This document shows, in pieces, positions 23,447 through 32,931 of a DNA stretch of 64,000 bases. A program made the translations under genes and the position numbers. The DNA lies in NCBI GenBank assembly GCA_963732775.1, contig CAVTAR010000004.1:1-64000 (forward strand), read 5' to 3'. Within the stretch, counting starts at the first letter, position 1. The number at the start of each line of letters is the position of its first letter. The notes beneath the pieces were generated by a model. That model searched no databases. It had not been told where the DNA came from and saw nothing but the letters and a program-made list of their open reading frames with translations. The DNA comes from CAVRQM01 sp963732775 (lineage in GTDB: Bacteria > Pseudomonadota > Alphaproteobacteria > Acetobacterales > Acetobacteraceae).

Positions 23447-24212
23447 GGGCGGCGGCGCTCCCGTGGTCCGCACTCGGCCTCGCGCGCACGAAAATCGGGC
23501 CGAACGCCGCCTCCTGGCGAAGCTGCGCCGCGCCGTCGCGCGCCAGTTCCAGCCCGGCGAGCAGCGTGCTGGCCACCGCGGCGTGGCGCGCCTGGGTCGC
23601 CATCGGCGTCTCGGGCAGGCAGCGGTGCAGCTCGGTCCAGCCCGCCGGCGCCCGCCCGAGCATCGCCTGCAGCCGCGCGAGCGCGTCCTGCACCGTCCAC
23701 AGTTTCTCCCGCGCCGCCCGGTACGTCTGGCCCGTCGCCGCGCGCCGGCGCGCCGCGAGATAGGCGCGGATCAGCCCGGCCTGGTCGAGCAGCAGGCGCG
23801 AGCGGTCGGCCTCGCGGAAATCTTCCGGCGCGCCACGGGCGAATACCTCGTGGCCGAGTTGCGGGCGCGCGCCGAGCCAGCCGGCGGCGGCGCGCAAGCT
23901 GGCGAGCTCGGCGATCCGGGCCGCGAGGTCGTCGGCGGCGAGCACGCCTTCGTCGGCCTCGGCGGTGCCCGGCGGCAGCAGCAGGCGCGACTTCAGCCAG
24001 GCGAGCCAGGCGGCCATCACCAGCCAGTCCGCCGCCAGCTCCAGCCGCACTTTCCGCGCGCCCTCGATGACTGCGAGGTATTGCTCGACCAGGGCGAGGA
24101 TGGAGATGCGCTGCAGGTCGAGCTTCTCGCGCCGCGCCAGGTCCAGCAGCAGGTCGAGCGGACCCTCGAAGCCGTCGAGCCGCAGCACCAGCGCCTCCGC
24201 CGGGTCAGACAC
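23439..24212 (-). CDS. scpA: Segregation and condensation protein A
   Basis: 257 aa kleisin subunit. The N-terminal signature LDGFEGPLDLLLDLARREKLDLQ contacts the SMC neck. The rest is helical with a winged-helix tail. It overlaps the site-2 protease gene by 8 bases and scpB by 8 bases, so the three are translationally coupled. Confidence 0.94.
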   Translation of the reverse strand: MSDPAEALVLRLDGFEGPLDLLLDLARREKLDLQRISILALVEQYLAVIEGARKVRLELAADWLVMAAWLAWLKSRLLLPPGTAEADEGVLAADDLAARIAELASLRAAAGWLGARPQLGHEVFARGAPEDFREADRSRLLLDQAGLIRAYLAARRRAATGQTYRAAREKLWTVQDALARLQAMLGRAPAGWTELHRCLPETPMATQARHAAVASTLLAGLELARDGAAQLRQEAAFGPIFVRARPSADHGSAAAHG

Positions 24213-24954
24213 TGAGGCCAGACCCGTCCTGGAGCGAGCCGCCGTCGAACAGCCGGTCCGGGTGGCCGGCCAGCGTCATCACCAGGTTCAGCATCCAGTC
24301 GAACGCCGCCAGCAGGCCGGTGCCGAACGGGTCGAAGGCGATGCCCTGGTCGCGCAGCAGCGACGGCAGCAGGAACGCCAGCAGCAGCACGATGACGATG
24401 CCGCCCCGCTCCAGCCGCGCCCACACCCGTGCGAGCGGCAGCGGCAGCAGGCCGACGGCGATCCGCCCGCCATCGAGCGGCGGGATCGGCAGCAGGTTGA
24501 ACAGCCCGAGCAGCAGGTTGGCGCCGATGAAGCGCATGGCCAGGGTCAGCGCGAACGCCTGCCCGCCGGGCGGCAGCAGCGGCACCAGCCGCAGCGCGCT
24601 GGCGCCGAGCCAGGCGAGGAAGAAGTTCATCAGCGGCCCGGCGGCGGCGACCAGCATCATGGCCCGGCGCGGATCGCGGAAGCGCGCGTAGCCGACCGGC
24701 ACCGGCTTGGCCCAGCCGAACACGAACGCGACCCGGCCGATGGTGGCGAGCTGGCCCAGGATCAGCGCGCCCGGCAGCAGGAACGAGCCGACGCGGTCGA
24801 AATGCGCCGCCGGGTTCAGCGACAGCCGCCCCGCGCGCCGCGCCGTGTCGTCGCCCAGCGCGAGCGCCGCGTAGCCGTGCGCCGCCTCGTGCAGGGTGAT
24901 GGCGACGATGGTGGGCAGCACCCACAGCACGAGGCCGGAGAGCAAGCCGTTCAT
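24205..24954 (-). CDS. Site-2 protease family (M50) membrane metalloprotease
   Basis: 249 aa, five to six transmembrane segments. Zinc motif H22-E-A-A-H26 lies in the second hydrophobic stretch, and the third ligand region is NLLPIPPLDGGR. This is the short S2P type without PDZ domains; its substrate is unknown. It lies in the conserved nagZ-S2P-scpA block and overlaps nagZ by ATGA. Confidence 0.92.
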   Translation of the reverse strand: MNGLLSGLVLWVLPTIVAITLHEAAHGYAALALGDDTARRAGRLSLNPAAHFDRVGSFLLPGALILGQLATIGRVAFVFGWAKPVPVGYARFRDPRRAMMLVAAAGPLMNFFLAWLGASALRLVPLLPPGGQAFALTLAMRFIGANLLLGLFNLLPIPPLDGGRIAVGLLPLPLARVWARLERGGIVIVLLLAFLLPSLLRDQGIAFDPFGTGLLAAFDWMLNLVMTLAGHPDRLFDGGSLQDGSGLSV

Positions 24955-25928
24955 GCCAGCAACTGGCTCCGCTCGGTCAGCATCGAGGCGGGGTCTAGCG
25001 CGACCCGCCGCGCCGCTGCCAGCGCGCGCGCCGCCGCGAGCCGGCGGTTCGTATGGGGAAGCAAGGTCAATGGAGGCAGCGCCGCCATGGTCGCCTCGGT
25101 TTCCGCCAGCACGCCCGAGCAGTGGAGCATCAGGTCACAGCCGGCCTCGAGCGCGTTCGCGGCCCGCCGGCCCGGCCCGCCACGCAGCGCGCCCATGGCG
25201 AGGTCGTCGCTGAGCATCAGGCCGTCGAAGCCCATCTCGGACCGGGCGATCCGGAGCATCTCGGGCGACCAGGTCGCGGGCCGGGCCGACAGGGCGCGAT
25301 AGACGACGTGTGCGGTCATGAAGCAGGGAAGCCGGTGCGCGAGGGCGCGGAACGGGAGCAGGTCGGCGGCGTCGGGCGCCTCTACCTCCGGGAGTTCCGC
25401 ATGGCTGTCGACCCGCGCCTGGCCATGCCCCGGGAAGTGCTTGCCGACCGGCAGCACGCCGGCAGCCAGCAAGCCGGCCCCGACCAGTCCGCCCAGTTCG
25501 GCCACCGCGTGTGGGTGGTCCGAGAAGGCGCGGTCGCCGACCACGTCGCTCTGACCCGGCCGGCGCAGGTCGAGTACCGGGGCACAGACCACGTCGAACC
25601 CAGCGGCCGCCGCCTCGGCGCCGATCAGCGCGCCGTGTAGCCAGGCAGCGCGACGCCCTGCCTCGGGGTCGCGCGCGTGCAGGACGCCCAGCGCGGCGGC
25701 GGGCGGGTGCGCTTCCCAATGCGGGGGGCGCAGCCGGGCCACCCGACCGCCCTCCTGATCCACGAACAGCATGACGTCCGGTATCGCCCGCCGGATCGCG
25801 CCGACAAGTGCCGCGAGCTGGGTCGGATCCGCGATGTTGCGGCCGAACAGGATGACACCGACGGGGGGCAGGCGCGCGAACAGCTCCTGTTCCGCCGGCT
25901 GCAGCTCCAGGCCCGCGATGCCGACCAC
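24951..25928 (-). CDS. nagZ: Beta-N-acetylhexosaminidase (GH3) for peptidoglycan recycling
   Basis: About 325 aa. Removes GlcNAc from anhydro-muropeptides in the cytoplasm. GVILFGRNI and FVDQEGGRVARL are near the N-terminus; the family motif KHFPGHG followed by D-S-H (GQARVDSHAELP) is complete. The nucleophile region is LMLSDDLAMGAL. The start is uncertain: there is no ATG in frame, and GTG 25928 gives the usual N-terminus; upstream CTG/GTG codons would overlap the SPOR gene. Confidence 0.9.
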   Translation of the reverse strand: MVGIAGLELQPAEQELFARLPPVGVILFGRNIADPTQLAALVGAIRRAIPDVMLFVDQEGGRVARLRPPHWEAHPPAAALGVLHARDPEAGRRAAWLHGALIGAEAAAAGFDVVCAPVLDLRRPGQSDVVGDRAFSDHPHAVAELGGLVGAGLLAAGVLPVGKHFPGHGQARVDSHAELPEVEAPDAADLLPFRALAHRLPCFMTAHVVYRALSARPATWSPEMLRIARSEMGFDGLMLSDDLAMGALRGGPGRRAANALEAGCDLMLHCSGVLAETEATMAALPPLTLLPHTNRRLAAARALAAARRVALDPASMLTERSQLLA

Positions 25929-25963
25929 CGCCGGTCTGACCGGCAGCTTCAGATCGGGCTCGC

Positions 25964-26884
25964 TCAGAAGCGGGCGGGCGAGCAGCCGCCGCCCTGGGCG
26001 CGCACCTGCTCGCAGAACGCGGTCGCCTCGGCGACGTCGACGAAGCCGCCGGTACGCAGGCGGAAGTAGGTCTTGCCGCTGTGGTCGGTGCGCTGCACGC
26101 TCGGCTGACGGCCGCCGAGCAGGCTCGGCATCCGGTGCGACAGGCGCTGCCACTCGGCCATCGCCGCCTGCTCCGAGCCGAGGGCGGCGAGCTGCACCTG
26201 CGCGTGGCCGCCCAACTGGCTCGGGACCTGCCCCGGCCCCGGCCCCTGTCCCGGCCCCTGTCCCGGCCCCTGGCCGACCGCCGGGGCCGGCGCCGCGCGG
26301 GCGGGGCTCGCATGGGCCGGCCGGATCTCCGGCTTCGACTCCGGCCTGGACTCCGGCCTGGACTCCGGCATGGCCGCAATCGGCACCGCAGGCGGCGGCG
26401 TGCCGGTGGTGAGCGAGGCGGCACGCGACGGGGCGGCGTTGGTGGGTTCGGCCGGGGCCGGCGTGGCCGGTGGCGCTGGCGGGACGGCGGCGGCCTCGGC
26501 CCTGGCCGCGAGTTCGCGCCTGGCCTGGTCGGCCAGGCCCTGCGGGGCCGGCTGTTCGGGCGGGGGAGCCAGCGCGCCCTGGCCGCCGGCGTCGCCGGAG
26601 AGGATCGCGTCGTCCTGACCGCTGAGCTGCATCCCGCCGCGGTTCTCCGGCTTGGTGCGCAGCGGGCGGCTGTCGGCCTGCACCACCGGCACGCCACCGC
26701 CGCCGCCGCGATGGCCGGACAGGCCGTACAGGCCCACCACGCCGACCAGCACCAGCGCCATCGCCGCCCCGATAACCGCCAGCCGCCGGGTGGTGGCGTC
26801 CACCGGCTCACGCGGGCGCGCCATGCGGTAGCCCGGCTCGGCCGGGGCCATGCGCGGCATCGGGATGTCCAGTTCGTCGCCCAT
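25964..26884 (-). CDS. SPOR-domain inner-membrane protein
   Basis: About 306 aa. A cytoplasmic stub (MGDELDIPMPRM) is followed by one transmembrane helix (LAVIGAAMALVLVGVVGLYG) and a long Pro/Ala-rich periplasmic linker containing 12-bp repeats (GPGQ and RPES units). It ends in a SPOR domain (VQLAALGSEQAAMAEWQRL onward), which binds denuded septal peptidoglycan. This is the usual gene between argS and nagZ in alphaproteobacteria. Starts at 26899 or 26911 are possible; 26884 has GGAGAGG close upstream. Confidence 0.88.
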   Translation of the reverse strand: MGDELDIPMPRMAPAEPGYRMARPREPVDATTRRLAVIGAAMALVLVGVVGLYGLSGHRGGGGGVPVVQADSRPLRTKPENRGGMQLSGQDDAILSGDAGGQGALAPPPEQPAPQGLADQARRELAARAEAAAVPPAPPATPAPAEPTNAAPSRAASLTTGTPPPAVPIAAMPESRPESRPESKPEIRPAHASPARAAPAPAVGQGPGQGPGQGPGPGQVPSQLGGHAQVQLAALGSEQAAMAEWQRLSHRMPSLLGGRQPSVQRTDHSGKTYFRLRTGGFVDVAEATAFCEQVRAQGGGCSPARF

Positions 26885-26955
26885 CCGCCTCTCCGTCATC
26901 CGGGCCGTCATCCGGCCCGTCCTCTGGGCCGACCGCCCGGACGCAGCGTGGCGGC

Positions 26956-28740
26956 TCAGCGCATCTCCTCGACCGGCTCCACGCCCAGCACGCCCAGCCC
27001 CGAGCGGATCACCACCGCCGTGGCCGCGACCAGCGCCAGCCGGGCCCGCGTGTCGCCGGGCTCGTCGGCCCGCAGGAAGCGCAGTGCGGCATCGTCCCGG
27101 CCACGGTTCCACAGCATATGAAAGTCGCTGGCCAAGTCATAGAGGAAAAACGCGATTCGGTGCGGCTCCCGCGCCAGTGCGGCGGCCTCGACCACGCGCG
27201 GCCAGGCCGCCAGGCGCAGCAGCACGGCGCGCTCCGCCGGGTGGACCAGGGTGTCCAGCGCCGCCGCGGCCAGCGTCTCCGGCGCCAGTACGCCGAGCAT
27301 CTCCTCGGCGCCGCGCAGCACGCTGCGGCAGCGGGCGTGGGCGTACTGGACGTAGAACACCGGGTTGTCGCGGGTTTGCGCCACCGCTTTGGCGATGTCG
27401 AACTCCATCTGCGCGTCGGCCTTGCGGGTCAGCATGGTGAACCGCACCGCGTCGCGCCCGACCTCCTCGAGCAGGTCGCGCAGCGTGATGTAGGTGCCGG
27501 CGCGCTTGCTCATGCGCATCGGCTGGCCGTCCTTCAGCACGTGCACGATCTGGCACAGGATCACGTCCAGGTGGCCGCCCAGCGCCTTGGTCGCCGCGGT
27601 CATGCGCGAGACGTAGCCGCCGTGGTCGGCCCCCAGCACGTCGATCAGCAGCGGCGTGCCGCGCGCGAGCTTGTCGGCGTGGTAGGCGATGTCGTTGGCG
27701 AAATAGGTGTTGCTGCCGTCGGACTTGCGCAGCGGCCGGTCCACGTCGTCGCCGAACCCGGTGCTGCGGAACAGCCATTGCGGGCGCGGCTCCCAGTCGT
27801 CCGGGGTCTTGCCCTTGGGCGGGTCGAGGATGCCCTCGTAGACCAGCCCCGCCGCCTGCATCCGCGCGATGGTGGCGTCCGCCGCCCCGGCCTCGACCAG
27901 CGCGCGCTCCGACGAGAACACCTCCTGCGTCACGCCCAGCAGGTCGAGGTCCTGGCGGATGCCGCGCAGCATGGCCGCCACCGCCGCGTCGCGCACCGTG
28001 TCGAGCCACAGCGCCGGCTCGCCCAGCGCGTCGGCCCAGCGGTCGCCGTACTGCTCGGCCAGCATCTCGCCCACCGGGATCAGGTAGTCGCCGCGGTACT
28101 GCAGCCCGCCGGGGGCCGCGGCGGCGACGGCGTCCTCGCCGGGGTCGCGGCCGAGCGCCTGGAGGTAGCGCCAGAACGCCGCCCAGGCGAGCGCCGTCAC
28201 CTGCCCGCCCGCGTCGTTGACGTAGTATTCCTTCGTCACCGCGTAGCCGGCGCGGGCCAGCAGGTTGGCCAGCGCGTCGCCCACCACCGCCCCCCGGCAA
28301 TGGCCGACATGCAGCGGCCCGGTGGGGTTGGCGGAGACGTACTCCACGTTGATGGCCTGGCCCTGGCCCACGCTGCTGCCGCCGTAGCGTTCGCCGGCGT
28401 GCAGGATCGCGGGCAGCACGGTGTGCAGCGCCTCGGGTGCCAGGCGCAGGTTGACGAAGCCGGGCCCGGCCGGCTCGGCGCTCGCGACCCACGGGTCGGC
28501 GGCGAGCGCGCGGGAGAGTTCGGCGGCGATCTCCTGCGGCTTGCGGCGGGCCGGTTTCGCGGCGAGCAGGGCGGCGTTGGTGGCGAGGTCGCCGTGCGCG
28601 GCATCGCGCGTCGCGGTCAGCTCGACGCGCGACGCGGTCGCCTCGTCGAGGTCCGGCACGGTCGCGCGCAGGGCGGCGAGCACCCGGGCGCGGAGCGCGG
28701 CGAATAGGTCGGTGCCCTCGGGAGGGGTGGCGATGTCCAA
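26956..28740 (-). CDS. argS: Arginyl-tRNA synthetase
   Basis: About 594 aa class I synthetase. The HIGH motif appears as HVGH in ANPTGPLHVGHCRG and the KMSKS counterpart as MSKRAGT. The C-terminal anticodon-binding helical domain includes NPVFYVQYAHARCRS. The TTG at 28740, preceded by AGGAG at 8 bases, is preferred because the upstream extension to 28815 is not conserved. First gene of the argS-to-serS operon. Confidence 0.95.
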   Translation of the reverse strand: MDIATPPEGTDLFAALRARVLAALRATVPDLDEATASRVELTATRDAAHGDLATNAALLAAKPARRKPQEIAAELSRALAADPWVASAEPAGPGFVNLRLAPEALHTVLPAILHAGERYGGSSVGQGQAINVEYVSANPTGPLHVGHCRGAVVGDALANLLARAGYAVTKEYYVNDAGGQVTALAWAAFWRYLQALGRDPGEDAVAAAAPGGLQYRGDYLIPVGEMLAEQYGDRWADALGEPALWLDTVRDAAVAAMLRGIRQDLDLLGVTQEVFSSERALVEAGAADATIARMQAAGLVYEGILDPPKGKTPDDWEPRPQWLFRSTGFGDDVDRPLRKSDGSNTYFANDIAYHADKLARGTPLLIDVLGADHGGYVSRMTAATKALGGHLDVILCQIVHVLKDGQPMRMSKRAGTYITLRDLLEEVGRDAVRFTMLTRKADAQMEFDIAKAVAQTRDNPVFYVQYAHARCRSVLRGAEEMLGVLAPETLAAAALDTLVHPAERAVLLRLAAWPRVVEAAALAREPHRIAFFLYDLASDFHMLWNRGRDDAALRFLRADEPGDTRARLALVAATAVVIRSGLGVLGVEPVEEMR

Positions 28741-28859
28741 CGGTGCGGCTCCTGGCGCGGCCGATGCAGGGTATCGGATGCCGCCCTGCGCGGCTATGCG
28801 GGCTCGGGAGGGCAAAGCGGGGCGGCAGCGGGAGTCGAGCGCAGGCCGCGGCCGCCGCG

Positions 28860-31466
28860 TCAGGGCGTGTCGAGGAGCCGGCCGATGTAGTCGAGCTCGT
28901 CCTGCGGCCGCAGCCGGTCCGCGCCGCGCCGGCGCAGCTCCTCCTGCACGGCGCGGGTGCGGGCCTGCTCCATGGTCTCGGGCACCGCAGTGTCGCCGCC
29001 GTCGGTGGCCCCGTTCTCGCCCTCGTGCAGCGCGCGGCCGAACGGGTCGACGTTGCGGCCGGTCTTGGAATCGCCCTGGTCGCCCAGGCTGCCGTCCGCC
29101 GGCCCGGCTGCCTGGCCGTCGCTGGTGGGGTCGCCCTCGTCGCCCTGGCTCGCGTCCTGGTCCGGCTCGCCGCCGCCCTGCTGGCGTCCGCGCTCGCGGC
29201 CAAACTGGCGGGCGAGCTGCTGGCTCATCGCCTGGCCGCCCTCCTGCAAGGCGGCGATCGCGCGCTGCTGCGCGTCGGCGGCCACGTCGTCGTGGCGGTC
29301 GGCCAGCGCGCCCTGCGCGTCGCGCATCGCAAGGTCGGCCTGGCCGAGGAACTCCGGGATCTTGCCGGTGAGGTCGCCGTGCTGCTGCATCAGCTCGCCG
29401 AGCGCCCGGCGCAGCGCGCGCTGCACCCGCGCGTCATGCTCCCGCTCGGCCGCATCGGTCTGTGCCAGCGACGGCGACCCGGCGCCGGGGAGGGTGTCGG
29501 GCGGGGTGTCGGGCACGGGCTCGATGTGCGCAGGCGCGGCCTGGGCGCGAGCCTGGGCGTGGTCGACCAGCCCACCCTCGCGCCGCACGAGGTCCTGGAG
29601 CACGCCCATCTGCTTGCGCCCGCGCTCGCGGCCCTCGGCGCGCTGCTTCTGCCGCGGCGTGGCGTTGGCGTCGCGGCGCTGCTGCTCCATCGCGTCCAGC
29701 GCCTGGTCGAGCGCCGCCTGGTCCTGCTCGGCCTGCTCCTGGCGGCCGGCATCGGTCGCGTCCTGCATGTCCTGCAGGGCCTTCTGGGCCTGCCGCGCCA
29801 GCGCCTCGGGCGGCGGCGGCTTCTGCGGGTCGCCCTGCGCCTCGCGCCGCAGCGCCTGCAGATGGTTCTGCAGCGCCTGCTGCAGCTCCCGCTCCCGCCG
29901 CTGCACCTCGGCCTTGGTCTTGGCCTGGTCCTGGGTCGCGGTCCGCGCCTGGTCCAGCGCCGAGCGCAGCGCCTTGCGCGCCTGGGCCAGCGCCTCGGCG
30001 GTGCGCGCGGGGGACTCTTCCTCCAGATGCAGCGCCAGTTGCCACAGCCGGTCCTGCATGGCGTCGATCACCGGCGTGCCGTCGGCGCCGTGGCGGGCCG
30101 CCGCCAGCTCCATCTCGATCACCCGCAGGTTGAGGTAGCCGCCCGGGTCCGACGACCACAGCGCGTCCTCGCCGGCAATGCCGTCGAGGGCCGCGAGCGG
30201 CGGCGCCCGGTCGTCGGGGCGCAGCGCGAGCTGCTTGCGCACGGCCACGATCGCGCGCGCCGCCGGATGCTGGAAGCGTCGCTCCGGCAGGGTGAAGGCC
30301 TGCGCCTCGCTGACGCCTCGCATGCCGCCCGGATCGCGCGCGACCAGCGTCGCCTGCACCGGCAGGCCGGCCCACGGGTTGGGCGTGAGGTCGGCCTGGC
30401 GCACCCCCTTGGCCGAGCGTGGCGCGCCGCCCGGCAGCGGCACGTCGATGGACAGCGGCGGCGCGTCGGGGCGGGCCTGCAGCCGGAACTCCGCGTGCAG
30501 GTCGGAGACGCCGTAGGGGTGCTCCGCCTGCCACGGCAGCCGGGTCTGCGGCACCCGCCCGCGCGCGGCCGAGGGGGCGGCGGTCCAGCGCACCACCGGG
30601 GCCAAGTCGTCGACCACGGTGAGCTCCCAGCTGCCGATCGGCGTGCCGCCCTTGCGGACCAGCAGCGTGCCGCCGCGCGCCAGCTCGGTGGCGGCCTGCC
30701 AGGTGCTGCCGTCGAGTGCCTGGAACGCGACGGGCGCGCCGTCGAGCCGCATGTCCGGCGCGCCTGCCGGCCCCGCGGCGCCGCCCGAGACGCTCGCGGC
30801 CAGGCGCGAGCCGGCCGGCACCGTGACCTCGGGCTGGGTCGCGCTCAGCAACAGCGGTGCGACGCCGGTGTAGGCGGGGGGCGTGACCCAGGCGTCGAGC
30901 TTGGGCGGCAGCGGCGGCACCGGGGGCGCGAAGCCGAGATCGGCCAGGCCCAGCAGGCGGCGCGGCGCGTCGGCACCCGCCACCCCGAGCCCCACCACCA
31001 GCCCCAGCACCAGCAGGTGACGCAGCGCGTGGCCGTCGCGCCGGGCCAGCCCCGGGTCCGGCAGCCCGACGCGCAGCCGCCCGAGCGAGCGCTCGACGCG
31101 GGCGACGTGGGCGCGCCAGATCTCCGCCTCGCCGGTGCCCGCCGCCGGCACGTCGGCCAGCACGCCCAGCGGGCGATGCCGCAGCCCCGAGGCGCGCTCC
31201 AGCCGGCGGTCCGCGGCGCGGTTGTCGGGCGGTGTCACGCGCCGCAGCCGCGCCCAGCCCAGCCACCCGGCGGCCGCGATGGCGCCCAGCAGCAGCAGCG
31301 CGTGCGCCGCCGGCGGCAGCCGCTCGACCAGGCCGAGCAGGGCGGCGCAGGCGAGGCCGCCCAGGATCGCGACCGAGGGCCACAACGCCGGCCAGCCGCG
31401 CTCGAACAGCAGCACCGCACGGGCGAGCTTGCGCAGCCGGCCCAGCCGTGGCGGCCGCGTCGTCAT
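28860..31466 (-). CDS. DUF4175 / TIGR02302 family membrane protein
   Basis: 868 aa. Three hydrophobic segments lie in the first 160 residues, then a periplasmic Ig-like region (LDAWVTPPAYTGVAPLLL). A very long Gln/Ala/Arg-rich helical C-terminus is probably coiled coil. Alphaproteobacterial family of unknown function; it ends RPQDELDYIGRLLDTP. Its ATG overlaps the lysA stop. Confidence 0.88.
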   Translation of the reverse strand: MTTRPPRLGRLRKLARAVLLFERGWPALWPSVAILGGLACAALLGLVERLPPAAHALLLLGAIAAAGWLGWARLRRVTPPDNRAADRRLERASGLRHRPLGVLADVPAAGTGEAEIWRAHVARVERSLGRLRVGLPDPGLARRDGHALRHLLVLGLVVGLGVAGADAPRRLLGLADLGFAPPVPPLPPKLDAWVTPPAYTGVAPLLLSATQPEVTVPAGSRLAASVSGGAAGPAGAPDMRLDGAPVAFQALDGSTWQAATELARGGTLLVRKGGTPIGSWELTVVDDLAPVVRWTAAPSAARGRVPQTRLPWQAEHPYGVSDLHAEFRLQARPDAPPLSIDVPLPGGAPRSAKGVRQADLTPNPWAGLPVQATLVARDPGGMRGVSEAQAFTLPERRFQHPAARAIVAVRKQLALRPDDRAPPLAALDGIAGEDALWSSDPGGYLNLRVIEMELAAARHGADGTPVIDAMQDRLWQLALHLEEESPARTAEALAQARKALRSALDQARTATQDQAKTKAEVQRRERELQQALQNHLQALRREAQGDPQKPPPPEALARQAQKALQDMQDATDAGRQEQAEQDQAALDQALDAMEQQRRDANATPRQKQRAEGRERGRKQMGVLQDLVRREGGLVDHAQARAQAAPAHIEPVPDTPPDTLPGAGSPSLAQTDAAEREHDARVQRALRRALGELMQQHGDLTGKIPEFLGQADLAMRDAQGALADRHDDVAADAQQRAIAALQEGGQAMSQQLARQFGRERGRQQGGGEPDQDASQGDEGDPTSDGQAAGPADGSLGDQGDSKTGRNVDPFGRALHEGENGATDGGDTAVPETMEQARTRAVQEELRRRGADRLRPQDELDYIGRLLDTP

Positions 31467-32809
31467 GCGACCTGCCCGCCGCTCGCGAAGGCGGGCACGT
31501 GCTCGTCGCGCCACATCGACGCGAGCTCCTGGCGGGGGCGGATGCAGGCCCAGCGCTCGCCGTCGACCAGCGCCTGCGCCGCGAGCGGGCGCGCGTTGTA
31601 GGTGGAACTCATCACCGCCCCATAGGCCCCGCTCTCCAGGATGCCCACGCGCGCGCCGGGTGCAAGGGGCGGCAGCAGCCGCCCGCGCGCGAATGTGTCG
31701 CCCGATTCGCAGACCGGGCCCACCACGTCGACCGGCTCGACCGGCCGGGCCGCGTCGCGCGCCGACAGCGGCACGATGCCATGCCACGCCGCGTACAGCG
31801 CCGGCCGCAGCAGGTCGTTCATGGCCGCGTCCAGCACCAGGAAATTGCGCCCAGCGTTGCCCTTGGTCAGCAGCACGGAGGCCACCAGCACCCCGGCCGG
31901 CCCGACCAGCCAGCGGCCGGGCTCCACCATCAGCTCCACGTCGAGCCCGCCGAACGCCTCGCGCAGCGCGCCCGCGAACGCCTCGGGCGACGCGCCGGGC
32001 TCGCCGCGATAGCCGATGCCGAGCCCGCCGCCGCAATCGACGCGGCCGACCTCGAGGCCGAGCGAGCGCAGCGCCCGCACCAGGGCGGCGACCCGGCCAT
32101 AGGCCGCGCGATAGGGCTCGAGCGAGACGATCTGGCTGCCGATGTGCAGGGCCAGTCCGACCGCCTCGATGCCCGGCAGCAGCGTCGCCCGTGCGTAGAG
32201 GGCGGCGGTGTCGCAGAAGGCGATGCCGAACTTGTCGCCGGCCCGCCCGGTGCTGATCTTGTCGTGCGTGCCGGCGTCGACGTCGGGGTTGATGCGCAGC
32301 GCCACGCGCGCCGTGACGCCCATCTCGCTCGCCATGGCCGAGAGCATCTCCAGCTCGGCGAAGCTCTCGACGTTGATCTGCCCCACGCCCTCGCGCAGCG
32401 CCGCGGCCAGGGCCGCGTGGCTCTTGCCCACCCCGGAGAAGACGATGTCGCGCGCCGCGATCCCGGCGGTGCGGGCGCGCAGGAGCTCGCCCTCGCTCAC
32501 GACGTCGGCGCCGGCGCCCTCGGCCGCGAGCAGCGACAGGACGGCGAGGTGGTCGTTCGCCTTGACCGCGTAGTGGATGTGCGCCGGCAGGCCGGCCAGT
32601 GCCGCGGCGAGGCGGCGGTAGCGGGCGCGGATGGTGCCCGCGCCGTACACCCAGACCGGCGTGCCGAGCGCGTCGGCGATGGCGGCCAGCGGAACGCCCT
32701 CCAGCGTCAGCCCGTCGAAGGCGTGCATCGACAGCGGCGGACGCGCGGCGAGCAGCTCCGCGATCGAGGGCTCGGCCGACCCGGGCGACGATGCCGCGTC
32801 CACGCTCAA
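31463..32809 (-). CDS. lysA: Diaminopimelate decarboxylase
   Basis: 448 aa PLP enzyme (fold III) making lysine from meso-diaminopimelate. The PLP lysine is in HYAVKANDH. HIGSQI, CGGGLGIGY, MVEPGRWLVG and the second-subunit CESGDTF motif are all present. The TTG start at 32809 overlaps the lptM stop (TTGA); an alternative GTG lies at 32803. Confidence 0.95.
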   Translation of the reverse strand: MSVDAASSPGSAEPSIAELLAARPPLSMHAFDGLTLEGVPLAAIADALGTPVWVYGAGTIRARYRRLAAALAGLPAHIHYAVKANDHLAVLSLLAAEGAGADVVSEGELLRARTAGIAARDIVFSGVGKSHAALAAALREGVGQINVESFAELEMLSAMASEMGVTARVALRINPDVDAGTHDKISTGRAGDKFGIAFCDTAALYARATLLPGIEAVGLALHIGSQIVSLEPYRAAYGRVAALVRALRSLGLEVGRVDCGGGLGIGYRGEPGASPEAFAGALREAFGGLDVELMVEPGRWLVGPAGVLVASVLLTKGNAGRNFLVLDAAMNDLLRPALYAAWHGIVPLSARDAARPVEPVDVVGPVCESGDTFARGRLLPPLAPGARVGILESGAYGAVMSSTYNARPLAAQALVDGERWACIRPRQELASMWRDEHVPAFASGGQVA

Positions 32810-32931
32810 TAGGCCGGGTAGCTGCGCGGATAGGTGATCTGGTCGGGCGGACCGGGCGCCGAGGGGCCGCCGCGCTTGCCGCAGCCGCCCAGCAGCGCCG
32901 CGGCCAGCGCCAGCAGCAGCAGGGCCCTCAC
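32806..32931 (-). CDS. lptM: Small lipoprotein LptM (YifL-like)
   Basis: 41 aa: MRALLLLALAAALLGG then C at residue 17, a lipobox (ALLGGC), followed by GKRGGPSAPGPPDQITYP. In enterobacteria LptM assists oxidative maturation of the LPS translocon subunit LptD. Its place between argH and lysA is the conserved context. GTG start overlaps the argH stop (GTGA), and its TGA overlaps the lysA TTG, so all are coupled. Confidence 0.85.
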   Translation of the reverse strand: MRALLLLALAAALLGGCGKRGGPSAPGPPDQITYPRSYPAY

